Assembly (NCBI GenBank): GCA_010672825.2
Contig: JAAHFU020000004.1
Location: forward strand, 1 to 64,000
Direction: 5' to 3'
From: Leptolyngbya sp. SIO1E4
Lineage (GTDB): Bacteria; Cyanobacteriota; Cyanobacteriia; Phormidesmidales; Phormidesmidaceae
DNA: 64,000 bases
The notes beneath the pieces were generated by a model that saw nothing but the letters and a program-made list of their open reading frames with translations, was not told the origin of the DNA and searched no databases. A program made the position numbers and the translations under genes. Shown here one piece after another: positions 18,251-27,985 of this stretch; position 1 is the stretch's first letter, and each line of letters begins with the position of its first letter.

Positions 18251-19700
18251 GATTTTCCCTATGGATGATGTGACCTGCGAGCGAGGCAAAACCACGCCCC
18301 AGTGCGCCGGTTAAGAGAACTTCGACGGCACTGTCTGCGCCAGCAAAAACTTCTGCCACAAAGGCGCGCGCGCCCGTTTGGCGTCCAATGAGGTCTACTC
18401 CCTGTGCTTCAAAGTGTCGTTTTAATGCGGGCGTGACCATGCCCCCATCCCAAGCGCCCCAGCCAATGCTTTTCACCACACAGTCCGGACGGCGCACTTT
18501 TTCCGCCAGGCACACCGCATTCAAGGTGGTATTCGCGACGTTGTAATTCAGCTGACCAGGATTGCCGACCCGCGCAGCAATGGAGGAGAAACAACACAAC
18601 AGTTTCAAGGTATCCGGCTGGGTGACCCTCAGGAGTGCCCGCAGCCCATCCACCTTAGTTCGGAATACGATCGCAAATTGGTCTGGGGTCATATCCGCGA
18701 TCGCTTTATCCCGCAATACCCCAGCCGCATGAATCACGCCGTGGATAGCTCCCCAGTCCTGACGGAGGCTATCGAGGGCGGCTTCGAGAGCGGCGGTTTG
18801 GGTGACATCGACAGTTTTGTAACGGGCTTCGCAACCCAGCGCTGTAAGGTTTGCTAAGGTGCTACGCACTTCACGGCTGGCCATAATGCGGCTGACTTGT
18901 CGGTTAATCTCCATGGGGGTGGCTTTGCCCGAGGCACTGGCGATGAAATGCTGTCTCAGGGCGGTCTCGTCAGCCAGACGCGCGAGTTCGCGGCTCTCTT
19001 CAACTAAAACACTCCGACCAAGCAGCCCCAGCCGTAACGGTTGACAGGCGGCCAGGGCCAACACACACTCGGCCGCCACCCCGCGCGCGCCGCCACTGAC
19101 GACCAAGACATCCCCATCGTTGAACGGCGATCGCCCCAACGGGGCGGCCACCGCGATCGGTGAGGGGGTCGTCCGGTTTTCGCCCAAACCCACTTCACGT
19201 TCGGGCCCGCCGCCCATCAATTCCTCAAACAGCGATGCGGCCACGGTTTCAGGATCGGTAAACGCCACATCGATCGCTTTCACCGCCAACTGGGGCCATT
19301 CTCGCCCGGCGGTTTTGGCAAAGGCGGCGAGTCCCCCCAGCCAAGCCTGCTGGCCGTCGCAATGGTGAGCCGCAAACGCTCCGCCGGTATCCTGCACGGT
19401 CACGAACAGTCCGCCGCCCGCCCGCAAGGCCGCCGCACAGTTGCGGAGCTGGGAGAACAGCCCGAAAATTTCTCGCTCTACGTCCTGGGGGGTGGGGCAA
19501 CGGTTCAAACCGGATAAAACGACAAGGTGCGTTGCGTCAGCCGGGGCAACCGAGACCACCTGGGTTGCAATGCCCACTGTCGCGAATTTCGCGGCCAAAA
19601 GGGGCGCGACTCCGCGATCGTCTGCGACGAGATACAAGGGACGGGCCTGGGGAAGACAGCTGACGGGCATCCCGGCTGGTGGACGCTCCACGGTCCTCAC
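18231..19700 (-). CDS. Ketoreductase subunit of the lipid synthase (HglD/PfaA-KR-like)
   Basis: 489 residues. Residues 1-180 are a structural, catalytically empty Rossmann half (PLYLVADDRGVAPLLAAKFA) and 190-440 the catalytic SDR half: the NADPH loop VSGGARGVAAE at about 201-211, GVIHAAGVLRDKAIADMTPD, the catalytic Ser in LLCCFSSIAARVGNPGQLNY and Tyr/Asn in the following NYNVANTTLN. This two-half layout is that of modular-PKS/PfaA ketoreductases, here on its own polypeptide as in heterocyst-glycolipid clusters. It reduces 3-ketoacyl-ACP. It starts 38 bases after the KS-AT-ACP gene and overlaps the KS-CLF gene. Confidence 0.85.
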   Translation of the reverse strand: MRTVERPPAGMPVSCLPQARPLYLVADDRGVAPLLAAKFATVGIATQVVSVAPADATHLVVLSGLNRCPTPQDVEREIFGLFSQLRNCAAALRAGGGLFVTVQDTGGAFAAHHCDGQQAWLGGLAAFAKTAGREWPQLAVKAIDVAFTDPETVAASLFEELMGGGPEREVGLGENRTTPSPIAVAAPLGRSPFNDGDVLVVSGGARGVAAECVLALAACQPLRLGLLGRSVLVEESRELARLADETALRQHFIASASGKATPMEINRQVSRIMASREVRSTLANLTALGCEARYKTVDVTQTAALEAALDSLRQDWGAIHGVIHAAGVLRDKAIADMTPDQFAIVFRTKVDGLRALLRVTQPDTLKLLCCFSSIAARVGNPGQLNYNVANTTLNAVCLAEKVRRPDCVVKSIGWGAWDGGMVTPALKRHFEAQGVDLIGRQTGARAFVAEVFAGADSAVEVLLTGALGRGFASLAGHIIHRENHGEKDV

Positions 19701-19738
19701 TTCAAAGCGCTGCAGTGTTGGCGCTTGAGGGAGGGGCG

Positions 19739-22700
19739 TTACGGGTTGAAAGGGCGCTGCTGGGCTACCCCCTCAGAACCCGCGATGGTGGTGGTATAAA
19801 GTTCGATGATGTCGCCGAGCGTTTGCAGGGAGACGAGCGTCTCGTTCTCCTGATTGGCCATGATCGGATACGCTTTTTGGACAGCCGCTAGAATCTCTAT
19901 CCGCTTGATTGAATCGATACCCAAACCACCTTCTAGCGCTAAGTCGAGATCCAGCATTTCTTCTGGATAGCCTGTTGTTTCCGCGACGATCTGCAACAGT
20001 GTCGCCTGAAAATCTGGAGCCTGAGCGGGGGAGGGGACGGGTTCGGGGAGCACCCGAACGGGCGTCTCCGGCGGCGGCGTGAGGGTCGGGGGTAAGGCTT
20101 CAGGGGTCGGGGGCGGATTGATCGGGGACGGAGACGCGGCCACCGGAGCGGCCGGTGGCACAAATGCTTGCGCCGGTGGTGACATGATGGCGGGTGATCC
20201 TCCGTTGGTTAGAGGGAGCGCACCATTAGGGGCGTGGGGGAACGCATCCGCGATCGCACCGGGGACGGGTTGGGCCGCCATCGGGGCAGGGACTGAATAC
20301 GGAGCTGGCATCTCCATCGGCGCGATCGCATGCCCCATGGGGGGGTGTCCTGAGAGGGTTTGCAGGGCGATCGAAGACGTTCGCAGAAATTCCAAATGGC
20401 ACTGGGAAAGGGTTTGCTGAAATTGCATTTGGGCCTCGCAAACCATCTTTTGAAATGCCAGCAATGCTGAAGGGTTAGCCGCCATGGGGGATTGAGACAC
20501 AGTCGGTGGCACGACGGGCGGCGGCGAAATCGATGTGGGTGGAATGGGGTGCGATGGATCTGGCGTGGGTTGCATAGGCAAGGGAGGGGATGGCTCGGGA
20601 GAGGGCATAGGCACGGCAGATTCAGGTTGGGGGACAACAGGTTGCAAGGAAGCCGTCTGGCTCGGTGACTGGATTGAGTGGGCCGGTGGGGTCATGCCGT
20701 TCAGAGGGGAGGAATTGGGTTCCGGGGAAAAACGCCTCAGCAGTGGGTTGGCGGCCGCCAGTGAAACGGGCTCCGGCAAAGCTGCCGAGCCGCCTGCCGG
20801 CGGATAGGGTTTGCCATAGTTGCTCCCTGTGATTTTGACGCTGGCCGCAGAGAGTTTCGGAGGGGGTTGGCTGGCATCTTCGACGGCAAACCCCTCCCAA
20901 AGTTTATGGAAGTCGAGCGGGTGACCCAGAATGGCTAACCGCCCGACGGCTTCCCAGAAGACAGTTAAGGACGGTTGCTTTTTGCGATCGCAACAAAGTG
21001 CGTGAACGGGGCGATCGCCAGCACAGCTGCGGACCATTTTTGTGAGCGCATCGCCGGGGCCGACTTCTAAGAAAGTGGTGATGCCATCGTCCAACATGGC
21101 TTCCACCATGTCTCGAAAGCGCACAGGGGAAACCAGTTGTTGGGCCAGGAGTTGCTTTTGTTCGGTGGGGTCGTCGGGATATTGACTCGCCGTAACATTG
21201 GCATAGGCTGGAATCTGTGTGCGACCCCAGGGGGCTGATGCTAAATAGTCAGCGAATTTACCTTGGGCCGCTGCGATCAGCGTTGAATGAAACGCGGCAG
21301 ACACGGCCAGACGGTGGCAGGATAAACCCGCTTCGGTGAGCACCCGTTCGGCCTTCTTAATCGCGGTCAGCGCCCCTGAAATAACCACCTGTTGGGGGCT
21401 ATTGTCATTCGCAATTGTGACCGCGCAAGTTTGGGCTTCCAGCAGAGCTGCAACTTGGGCTCGGGATGCGAAAACCGCACTCATGCTGCCTTCCTCTTTG
21501 GCTTGGGCAGCCATGAGTTCCCCCCGTTTGCGGGAGACGCGCAGGAGATCGCCTGGGCTGGGAATGGCCCCGGCAACATGCAAAGCCACGAGTTCGCCAT
21601 AGCTGTGTCCGGCGACGGCATCGGGGTGCAGGCCCAGGGTTCGGAATACGTCTAAAAACGCCAGACTCGTAGCCGCCAAGGCGGGTTGAGCCCAGACGGT
21701 ATCCCGTAGTCTCTCGGTTTGAGCTTGATACTGGGATTCTGCCAATGCCGGCATGGGGAAGACCACTTGATGTAAGGGGTCGTCCAGATTGAGCGATCGC
21801 GATGCTTGCTCCCAAGCCTCATGGGCCTGGGGAAACGTGGAGACAACATCGCTGCCCATGTAGAGATATTGACTGCCCTGCCCCGGAAAGAGAAACGCTA
21901 ATTTGCCGGGGGATGCCCCTGTGGCAAAAAATGCGCCGCCAGGAATCTCCCAGCTCCCAGTTGCTTGCAGGTCCAACTGCTGCGATGCCCTGTTGAGTGC
22001 GTCCAACGCAGTGGTGGAATGGGTAGCCAGTACGGCCAACCGGAGCGGGGCTTCGGCATTGAAGTGTAGTTGGCTGTGCTTGGCAACAGCGACAAGTGGC
22101 CAATCGGCAAGCGATTGCCGGATGCGATCCATCGAGTCGTGCAGTTGGCGGGCGTCTGCCCCCGAAAACAGCAGCAACCCAGAGGCGTTAGGCGGAATGT
22201 GCTTAGGCACTGGGGCCGCTCCCCGGTATTCTTCTAGGGTGAAGTGAAAGTTGGTGCCTCCGAAGCCGAGGGAACTCAGCGCGGCGCGGCGCGGTGCATC
22301 GTGGGGGGAGGTTGAAAACCAAGGCCGTGTCCGGGTGTTGAGGTAGAGGGGGCTGTGTTCGAGCCCCAGCTTTGGATTGGGTTCGGTCACTTTAATGGTG
22401 GGGGGTAGGACCTTGTGCCCCAGGGCTAGCACGACTTTGGCGATCGCAGCGGCCCCGGCAGCTCCTTTGGTATGTCCGACCTGGGATTTCACCGAGCCCA
22501 GGGCACACCAACGTGGCTGGCTGGGACGGGGAAACGCTTGGAAGGCCAATTTGAGCCCTTCAACTTCGGCCATATCGCCAGCAATCGTTCCAGTCCCGTG
22601 GGCTTCGATCAGTTCTACCGAGTCTAAGCCGTAGCCCGCCTTTTCATAGGCCCGTCGAATGGCCAGGGCCTGACCCGCCCCACGGGGAGCATAGACGCTT

Positions 22701-23626
22701 TTCGCACTGCCGTCGGAAGAAGAGCCATAGCCTCTAATCACCGCATAAATAGTGTCGCCATCGGCTTCTGCATCGCTCAGGCGTTTGAGCGCAAACAGAC
22801 CGATTGCTTCGCCCAGGAGCGTGCCGTCGCCGTGCGTGTCGAAAGGACGACAGTCTCCACTCCTGGAAAGGGCATGGGTCTTGGCGAAACACAGATGGAT
22901 GAACGGATCGTTGAGCGCATCCGCCCCCCCGCTAATGGCCAAACGGCAATTGCCCAACTGCAATTCTTGGATCGCCATCGTCATCGCGGCGAGGCTGCTG
23001 GCGCAGGCGGCATCGACCGTGCAGTTGGTCCCCCCTAGGTCAAAGCGGTTGGCAACGCGCCCAGCCACCACATTGCTGAGCAACCCTGGAAACGTACTTT
23101 CATTCCATTCCACATAGGTTTGTTCGATGCGATCGCAGATTTTTTGAGCTAACGTCTCAGGAATGCCTTCGTTGCGCAACGCATAGAGCCAGTGACCCCG
23201 TTGAATCTTGGGCGACATTTGGCCGCATAGCTCGGTCCCTGTGCCGACCCCGATAATGCAACTCACGTCCTTGAGGGAGACCTTGTCAGCCTGTAAAGCG
23301 TGCAAGTTATCCACCAAACGCTTGACCACCAAAAGCGTCAATAACTGCACGGTATCGGTACTCGGCAAAAGATTGGGGGGGATGCCAAAATCAAGCGGAT
23401 CGAAATCTACCTCGGGCAGAAAAGCACCGCGCGTGTGGGGAATCGTGTAGCGATAATCCGGATGACAGTAATCTTCGGCTAACCAATGGGATACCGGGGT
23501 GTCGGCAATCAAATCAGTCCCTGCGCAGATGTGCCGCCAAAAATCAGTAACCGTTTCTGAGCCCGGGAAAATGCCGCTGATGCCGACAATGGCGATGGGC
23601 GTTTGATTGGGTGGGCGATGATCCAT
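19739..23626 (-). CDS. Iterative type I synthase KS-AT-ACP (HglE/PfaA-like)
   Basis: 1295 residues. The ketosynthase (10-465) has C208 in VDAACASSLAAM, H343 in EAHGTGT and H385 in GHTKGAAG. The malonyl acyltransferase (about 575-870) has FLFPGQGSQYLYMGSD and Ser675 in AGHSYGELVALHV. A very Pro-rich linker (about 940-1190) contains one amphipathic helix (AQMQFQQTLSQCHLEFLRTS) that may dock a partner. One acyl carrier domain (1204-1280) has phosphopantetheine Ser1239 in GGLGIDSIKRIEIL, the motif of PUFA-type ACPs. PUFA synthases usually carry several tandem ACPs; only one is present here. It loads malonyl units, holds the growing chain and works with the neighbouring KR, KS-CLF, DH and ER subunits. 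No phosphopantetheinyl transferase is in the window. Confidence 0.88.
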   Translation of the reverse strand: MDHRPPNQTPIAIVGISGIFPGSETVTDFWRHICAGTDLIADTPVSHWLAEDYCHPDYRYTIPHTRGAFLPEVDFDPLDFGIPPNLLPSTDTVQLLTLLVVKRLVDNLHALQADKVSLKDVSCIIGVGTGTELCGQMSPKIQRGHWLYALRNEGIPETLAQKICDRIEQTYVEWNESTFPGLLSNVVAGRVANRFDLGGTNCTVDAACASSLAAMTMAIQELQLGNCRLAISGGADALNDPFIHLCFAKTHALSRSGDCRPFDTHGDGTLLGEAIGLFALKRLSDAEADGDTIYAVIRGYGSSSDGSAKSVYAPRGAGQALAIRRAYEKAGYGLDSVELIEAHGTGTIAGDMAEVEGLKLAFQAFPRPSQPRWCALGSVKSQVGHTKGAAGAAAIAKVVLALGHKVLPPTIKVTEPNPKLGLEHSPLYLNTRTRPWFSTSPHDAPRRAALSSLGFGGTNFHFTLEEYRGAAPVPKHIPPNASGLLLFSGADARQLHDSMDRIRQSLADWPLVAVAKHSQLHFNAEAPLRLAVLATHSTTALDALNRASQQLDLQATGSWEIPGGAFFATGASPGKLAFLFPGQGSQYLYMGSDVVSTFPQAHEAWEQASRSLNLDDPLHQVVFPMPALAESQYQAQTERLRDTVWAQPALAATSLAFLDVFRTLGLHPDAVAGHSYGELVALHVAGAIPSPGDLLRVSRKRGELMAAQAKEEGSMSAVFASRAQVAALLEAQTCAVTIANDNSPQQVVISGALTAIKKAERVLTEAGLSCHRLAVSAAFHSTLIAAAQGKFADYLASAPWGRTQIPAYANVTASQYPDDPTEQKQLLAQQLVSPVRFRDMVEAMLDDGITTFLEVGPGDALTKMVRSCAGDRPVHALCCDRKKQPSLTVFWEAVGRLAILGHPLDFHKLWEGFAVEDASQPPPKLSAASVKITGSNYGKPYPPAGGSAALPEPVSLAAANPLLRRFSPEPNSSPLNGMTPPAHSIQSPSQTASLQPVVPQPESAVPMPSPEPSPPLPMQPTPDPSHPIPPTSISPPPVVPPTVSQSPMAANPSALLAFQKMVCEAQMQFQQTLSQCHLEFLRTSSIALQTLSGHPPMGHAIAPMEMPAPYSVPAPMAAQPVPGAIADAFPHAPNGALPLTNGGSPAIMSPPAQAFVPPAAPVAASPSPINPPPTPEALPPTLTPPPETPVRVLPEPVPSPAQAPDFQATLLQIVAETTGYPEEMLDLDLALEGGLGIDSIKRIEILAAVQKAYPIMANQENETLVSLQTLGDIIELYTTTIAGSEGVAQQRPFNP

Positions 23627-23649
23627 TAAGGGGTTCCTGTTTTGAGACG

Positions 23650-25293
23650 TTATGCCAGCAATAGGGGTTGGGGTCGGTAATCGAATGCATGCCCCGCCAA
23701 AGGCAGCCCCAGCAGACGTAACTGTTGAGTCCGAGTCACGTAGGCGGCCCCCTCTAAAAGATTCAGCGCAACTTGCCCTGCGGTACGGTTGTGTGACGCT
23801 TCCAGAAAACTATGTCTTGTCCAGGCGTTAAATGCCCCCATGGCCGGGCTACACCAGATCTGATAATCGATTTGGCGATCGCCGACTCCCTCAATCGGCC
23901 AGCGGCTCGATGGCCCCAAATAGCTCAGGAATATCATGGCCATCTTGTGTTTGGGGTCCCGCTCCGCCCTAGCCACTTCGTGAGGGGTGCGTTTTAGGGC
24001 GCGCGATCGCGTGCGCGCCCAAACGCGGTCTAAGGTATCGCGAAAAATATCCTTTTCCAGTCGTTTCCGTAATGCAGCGGGAATGTCTTCAATGGCGGCA
24101 TAAGCCTTGTAAAGCTCGTAGAGCTGATTGCCTCGTCTCGCCATCAGGGTGCCACGCGTCAGTACCTGTACCTTGACCCCTTGCTCAAACATGTCGGCAG
24201 CCGCCGTCATGGAGACATCGGCAACCTCGGCCTGAGCCAGCATCTGCTTTGCCTGTTGGGAAATACCCGCTTCTAGGGTGGCTTGGTGGACACTCCCCAG
24301 GAGCACGTAATCTGCGCCCAAACTGAATGCCGCGGCCAGGGCCTGCGGCGTTCCCAACCCGCCAGCAGCCCCTAACCGGATGCGAGCGGCTGGCGGGCAG
24401 GCATGGCTCAATTCTGTTCGTAATTCTGTGAGTTGACTGAAGAGCGCTGTCAGGGGTCGGTTGTCGGTATGGCCACCGGAATCCGACTCAATCGTAATGT
24501 CCTCGGCTAAAGGGATTTCGCGTGAGCACTTCGCTTCCTGGGCAGTGAGTTGGCCGCTATCCACTAACCCCTGCACCATCGCCTCCGGTGCCGGCCGCAT
24601 AAAGTGACGCGCCACCTCGGGTCGGGAAACCTTGGCAAATAAATAGTTCTGTCGTACGACGTGCCCAGCGCCATCGCGTTGCAGTCCGGAACAGGCGTAG
24701 CGCACTAGGCTGGGCTGCAAATCCATAAACGCCGATGCCTCGACGCGGGATACCCGATACTTCAGGAATAAATCAACCACCTGATCTTCCCAATGAGGGG
24801 AATTGGGTGAGTGGATCAGATTCGCGCCCCAAGGTATGCCGTTGCAAGACAGTGTATTTTGCAAGTGTTCGAGGGTGGCGGCCAATTTATTCAGCGATAC
24901 GCCTGCCGAACCGTAAAATCCTAAAGCACCGATACGGGCTAAAGCGATCGCGAGCTGCGGCGAGGCAATGCCAAGTGCCATCGAGCCCCCAACGTAGGCA
25001 AAGCGGAGACCATGAGTCTGCTTGAAAGCTTCAGAACCCAACTGTTCGGGGTACAAACCCGGCACAGCCGCCCGGACTAGAAAACCCGGGGTGTTCGGGG
25101 CGGCTGATCGCGCCAAGAGGTGTCCGCCTAGACCCAAACCCAACCTTTGAGAAGCTGGATCAACAATGATGTAGACCGGCGATCGCATATTCTCCTGTAG
25201 TGCCTGTCCCCATGCTTCAGTCTCCCAAAGCGGCGGTATATTCGATGGCTTCCACCACAGATTTACATCAGAAGAGCGACCTGAAATCATCAC
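23650..25293 (-). CDS. PfaD-like FMN enoyl reductase
   Basis: 547 residues. The sequence NLWWKPSNIPPLW at the start, then SPVYIIVDPASQRLGLGLGG, AYVGGSMALGIASPQLAIAL, GFYGSAGVSLNKLAATLEHL, SREIPLAEDITIESDSGGHT and GAAGGLGTPQALAAAFSLGA, is the nitronate-monooxygenase/PfaD TIM-barrel that binds FMN and reduces enoyl-ACP in PUFA synthesis. GTG at 25293 is the likely start, immediately followed by an ATG; it lies 4 bases after the stop of the small membrane ORF, suggesting translational coupling. It is the first catalytic gene of the operon and implies that at least part of the chain is fully reduced. Confidence 0.85.
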   Translation of the reverse strand: MMISGRSSDVNLWWKPSNIPPLWETEAWGQALQENMRSPVYIIVDPASQRLGLGLGGHLLARSAAPNTPGFLVRAAVPGLYPEQLGSEAFKQTHGLRFAYVGGSMALGIASPQLAIALARIGALGFYGSAGVSLNKLAATLEHLQNTLSCNGIPWGANLIHSPNSPHWEDQVVDLFLKYRVSRVEASAFMDLQPSLVRYACSGLQRDGAGHVVRQNYLFAKVSRPEVARHFMRPAPEAMVQGLVDSGQLTAQEAKCSREIPLAEDITIESDSGGHTDNRPLTALFSQLTELRTELSHACPPAARIRLGAAGGLGTPQALAAAFSLGADYVLLGSVHQATLEAGISQQAKQMLAQAEVADVSMTAAADMFEQGVKVQVLTRGTLMARRGNQLYELYKAYAAIEDIPAALRKRLEKDIFRDTLDRVWARTRSRALKRTPHEVARAERDPKHKMAMIFLSYLGPSSRWPIEGVGDRQIDYQIWCSPAMGAFNAWTRHSFLEASHNRTAGQVALNLLEGAAYVTRTQQLRLLGLPLAGHAFDYRPQPLLLA

Positions 25294-25297
25294 ACTT

Positions 25298-25489
25298 TTA
25301 TTTCGATAACAGCGATAGTTTAAGGATTACTGGATTATCGGAAATATGATCGAAACTCAAGCGTCTCAGAAATGATATCGGTGAAAGAAATGCGATTCCC
25401 AAGATGGGGTTGAGCCAGGCAATTGAGAGCAGAAAGCTGATCATCATTGAAAGCACAGCCCCCATGGACAGAGCCGTGACAAATGTCAT
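25298..25489 (-). CDS. Small membrane peptide at the head of the synthase operon
   Basis: 63 residues: a hydrophobic first 40 residues (MTFVTALSMGAVLSMMISFL then LSIAWLNPILGIAFLSPISF) consistent with one or two membrane spans, and a polar tail. A convincing ribosome binding site (GGGAG, 7 bases before the ATG) and the 4-base spacing to the PfaD-like gene argue it is real. No family was recognised. It could be a membrane anchor or assembly factor for the synthase, or a translation-coupling leader. Confidence 0.5.
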   Translation of the reverse strand: MTFVTALSMGAVLSMMISFLLSIAWLNPILGIAFLSPISFLRRLSFDHISDNPVILKLSLLSK

Positions 25490-25532
25490 TTCTATACTCC
25501 CACTCCATCGTTTACTTTTTGATTTTTATCCG

Positions 25533-25571
25533 CCTCAGTTTTCTATCAAATCAACTGATGCACAACTGAGG
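25533..25571. promoter_or_regulatory. Inverted repeat in the synthase operon promoter region
   Basis: CCTCAGTT (25533-25540) and AACTGAGG (25564-25571) form a perfect 8-bp inverted repeat with a 23-base spacer, 44-82 bases upstream of the first ATG of the leftward operon. On the minus strand the spacer holds TTGATT, and GATAAA lies 18 bases further on, a plausible sigma-70-like pair. Candidate operator or promoter region. Confidence 0.4.
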
Positions 25572-25595
25572 GTTGACAATTCATCCGACACCAGG

Positions 25596-26260
25596 TCAGA
25601 TAGCCAACTGTTGTTTGAACGTATTCGTTATTAGACTTTTAAACCGTCCCAAAAACAGCATGGTGCAGCCCACGACTTCAACTAAAACCTCTCTATATAG
25701 ATCGTGAAAAACCTGCTCCAAGCCCTCAACGGTTAAACTCTTCGCCGGAGTCGTCTCCCACGATGGTCTCCAGAACCGGACATGCCAGTTTCCCAGCTCT
25801 GTCGCAAATACCCCGAGCAAAGCTCGGCTTTGTTAGCGAGGTGAAAGTCTCTGATAAATTTTCCTGTTCACTGCTATCAAGAATGGTTATGGCAGCGGAG
25901 ATGTGCTCAGAGCCATTGAATCATAGAATAACCTTAATGATTTTTTGCTTTTCATCGATGAAAGTCTATGAAAAGCGATTTATCTCTTTCAAAGACCGAA
26001 GCAAACAAAAGCTGCAACTTGAAGCACTTTAGTCCCAAGGAACTTCATTTTTAAGGCAAGAATTCAGTGCTCCAGCCGATAAAGGGTGAAAACGTCCTCA
26101 ATAAACCGTGCTTGATGAGAATCACTGAAATCCCCCCTCTATGAAATGTTTGTAGAGATAAATTGCACCAATTCGTAGCGACAATTGTTTGAGTTCAGGT
26201 TTTTCTAGTCCCCACTTAGCAAGAGACGTTCAGACGACGATACAGTCGTCCTTAACTGTT
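25596..26260. other. Gap between synthase operon and ndhD, nothing assigned
   Basis: Short frames exist on both strands (25596-25820 minus, 25763-26032 plus), but neither has a ribosome binding site or a recognisable motif, and I do not call them genes. No IS ends or RNA genes were seen. Confidence 0.4.
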
Positions 26261-27937
26261 ATGGCGATCGCTCAAGTCCCCTGGCTCACTCTCCTGATCG
26301 GGCTGCCTCTCGTCGCAGCGCTTTTCATCCCTTTATTGCCCCTATTGCCCGGCACAAACAATAACCTGGTTCGCTGGTATGCCGTCGGTGTTGGGGGCCT
26401 TGACCTGGCGCTCATGGGTTACACCTTCTGGACGCACTACGATGCCACCCGTGCCGATTTTCAAATCGTCGAAACCTTTACCTGGATACCTTCTCTGGGG
26501 CTGAACTGGACAGTTTCAGTGGATGGCCTGTCGGCCCCGTTGGTGCTACTGGCGGGCCTGGTTACGACACTATCTATGTTAGCGGCCTGGCGAGTCAATC
26601 GCCGACCTCGGCTGTTCTATGGCTTAATGCTGGTGCTCTATGCAGCCCAGATCGGCGTCTTTGTTGCCCAGGATCTGCTGCTGTTCTTCATCATGTGGGA
26701 AATTGAGCTGATTCCAGTCTATTTACTCGTCTGTATTTGGGGCGGACAAAACCGGCGCTATGCCGCTACAAAATTTTTGATTTACACCGCTGCCGCCTCC
26801 ATCTTCATCCTGATGGCGGCCCTGGCAATGGCCTTCTATGGCGATTGGGTAACGTTTGATATTGCCCAACTCCATCTCAAGTCGTTCCCTCTAGGGCTCG
26901 AACTCTTTCTTTATGCCGGACTCTTGATTGCCTTTGGGGTGAAGCTAGCCATTTTCCCCTTTCACACCTGGTTACCGGATGCCCACGGTGAAGCCTCATC
27001 ACCGGTGTCAATGGTGTTGGCGGGAGTGCTGCTGAAAATGGGAGGATATGGGTTAATTCGCCTCAACCTCGAACTTTTGCCCCATGCCCATGTTTACTTC
27101 GCTCCGCTTCTGGCTATTTTGGGCGTGATCAACATCGTCTACGGAGCGCTGAATTCCTTTGCTCAAACCAATATGAAGCGCCGCCTTGCCTATTCATCGG
27201 TGTCTCACATGGGATTTGTCTTGCTGGGTATCGCCTCCTTTAGCGATCTGGGCATCAGTGGAGCGCTGCTGCAAATGCTTTCCCATGGGCTGATTGCGTC
27301 AGTGCTGTTTTTCCTGGCAGGCGTTACTTACGATCGCACCCATACCATGATGATGAACCAGATGGCCAATATTGGTGAGGCCTTGCCTCGGGTGTTTGCG
27401 CTGTTCACCATGGCTGTAATGGCCTCCCTAGCCTTACCGGGGATGAGCGGCTTTGCCAGCGAGGTAGCAGTGTTTGTCGGCTTTACCACGAGTGGGGCGT
27501 ACAGTGAGACATTCCGCACGGTTACAGTTGGCCTATCAGCGGTGGGCCTAATTCTGACCCCTGTCTATTTGCTCTCGATGCTGAAGCAGGTGTTTTATGG
27601 CTCGGGCACTCCTCCGGTATGTGATGTCATGCCCTCCTGCGATATGAAGGATCTTGACCTGAAAAACCAAGGAAATGAGGAGCCGGCGTGTTTTGGCAAC
27701 AACTGTGATTTGCCCATCCAGGCCAAATTTGAAGATGCCACTCCTCGTGAGATCCTGATTGCGGCCTGTTTCCTTTCGCTGATTGTCGCGATTGGGTTTT
27801 ATCCGAAGCTGGCAATGCAGATGTATGACGTGAAAACTGTCGCGGTTAATGCTGGGGTGCAGGATGTGTATCAAGAGATGGCCCAGGCAACACATCCTCA
27901 GATTTATGCTGGGAATTTAGGATCACCCGTCTCTTAA
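26261..27937 (+). CDS. ndhD: NAD(P)H-quinone oxidoreductase (NDH-1) subunit 4, NdhD
   Basis: 558 residues from ATG at 26261 ([20 protein letters not shown]); an earlier in-frame start at 26189 would add a 24-residue hydrophilic leader that NdhD proteins lack. About 14 membrane helices. Family landmarks include the conserved Glu in [40 protein letters not shown] and [20 protein letters not shown], all of the proton-pumping antiporter-like subunit of thylakoid NDH-1. The last ~100 residues include a Cys-bearing hydrophilic loop ([20 protein letters not shown]) before a final helix. No ndhF is adjacent, so it resembles the solitary NdhD paralogues of cyanobacteria (NdhD1/D2 respiratory type) rather than the CO2-uptake ndhF3-ndhD3 clusters. 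Exact subtype uncertain. Confidence 0.88.
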   Translation: MAIAQVPWLTLLIGLPLVAALFIPLLPLLPGTNNNLVRWYAVGVGGLDLALMGYTFWTHYDATRADFQIVETFTWIPSLGLNWTVSVDGLSAPLVLLAGLVTTLSMLAAWRVNRRPRLFYGLMLVLYAAQIGVFVAQDLLLFFIMWEIELIPVYLLVCIWGGQNRRYAATKFLIYTAAASIFILMAALAMAFYGDWVTFDIAQLHLKSFPLGLELFLYAGLLIAFGVKLAIFPFHTWLPDAHGEASSPVSMVLAGVLLKMGGYGLIRLNLELLPHAHVYFAPLLAILGVINIVYGALNSFAQTNMKRRLAYSSVSHMGFVLLGIASFSDLGISGALLQMLSHGLIASVLFFLAGVTYDRTHTMMMNQMANIGEALPRVFALFTMAVMASLALPGMSGFASEVAVFVGFTTSGAYSETFRTVTVGLSAVGLILTPVYLLSMLKQVFYGSGTPPVCDVMPSCDMKDLDLKNQGNEEPACFGNNCDLPIQAKFEDATPREILIAACFLSLIVAIGFYPKLAMQMYDVKTVAVNAGVQDVYQEMAQATHPQIYAGNLGSPVS

Positions 27938-27985
27938 GAAGCCAACGCTGCTTCAGTCTTGGGTGTTTTCTAGTTGTCTCATTGG

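Noticed and set aside
12692-18314. Many rightward frames inside the synthase genes
   Set aside because: These GC-rich genes give open antisense frames; the leftward proteins have unmistakable catalytic motifs.
25596-26032. Frames on both strands upstream of ndhD
   Set aside because: They lack recognisable motifs or start signals; composition is no better than chance.
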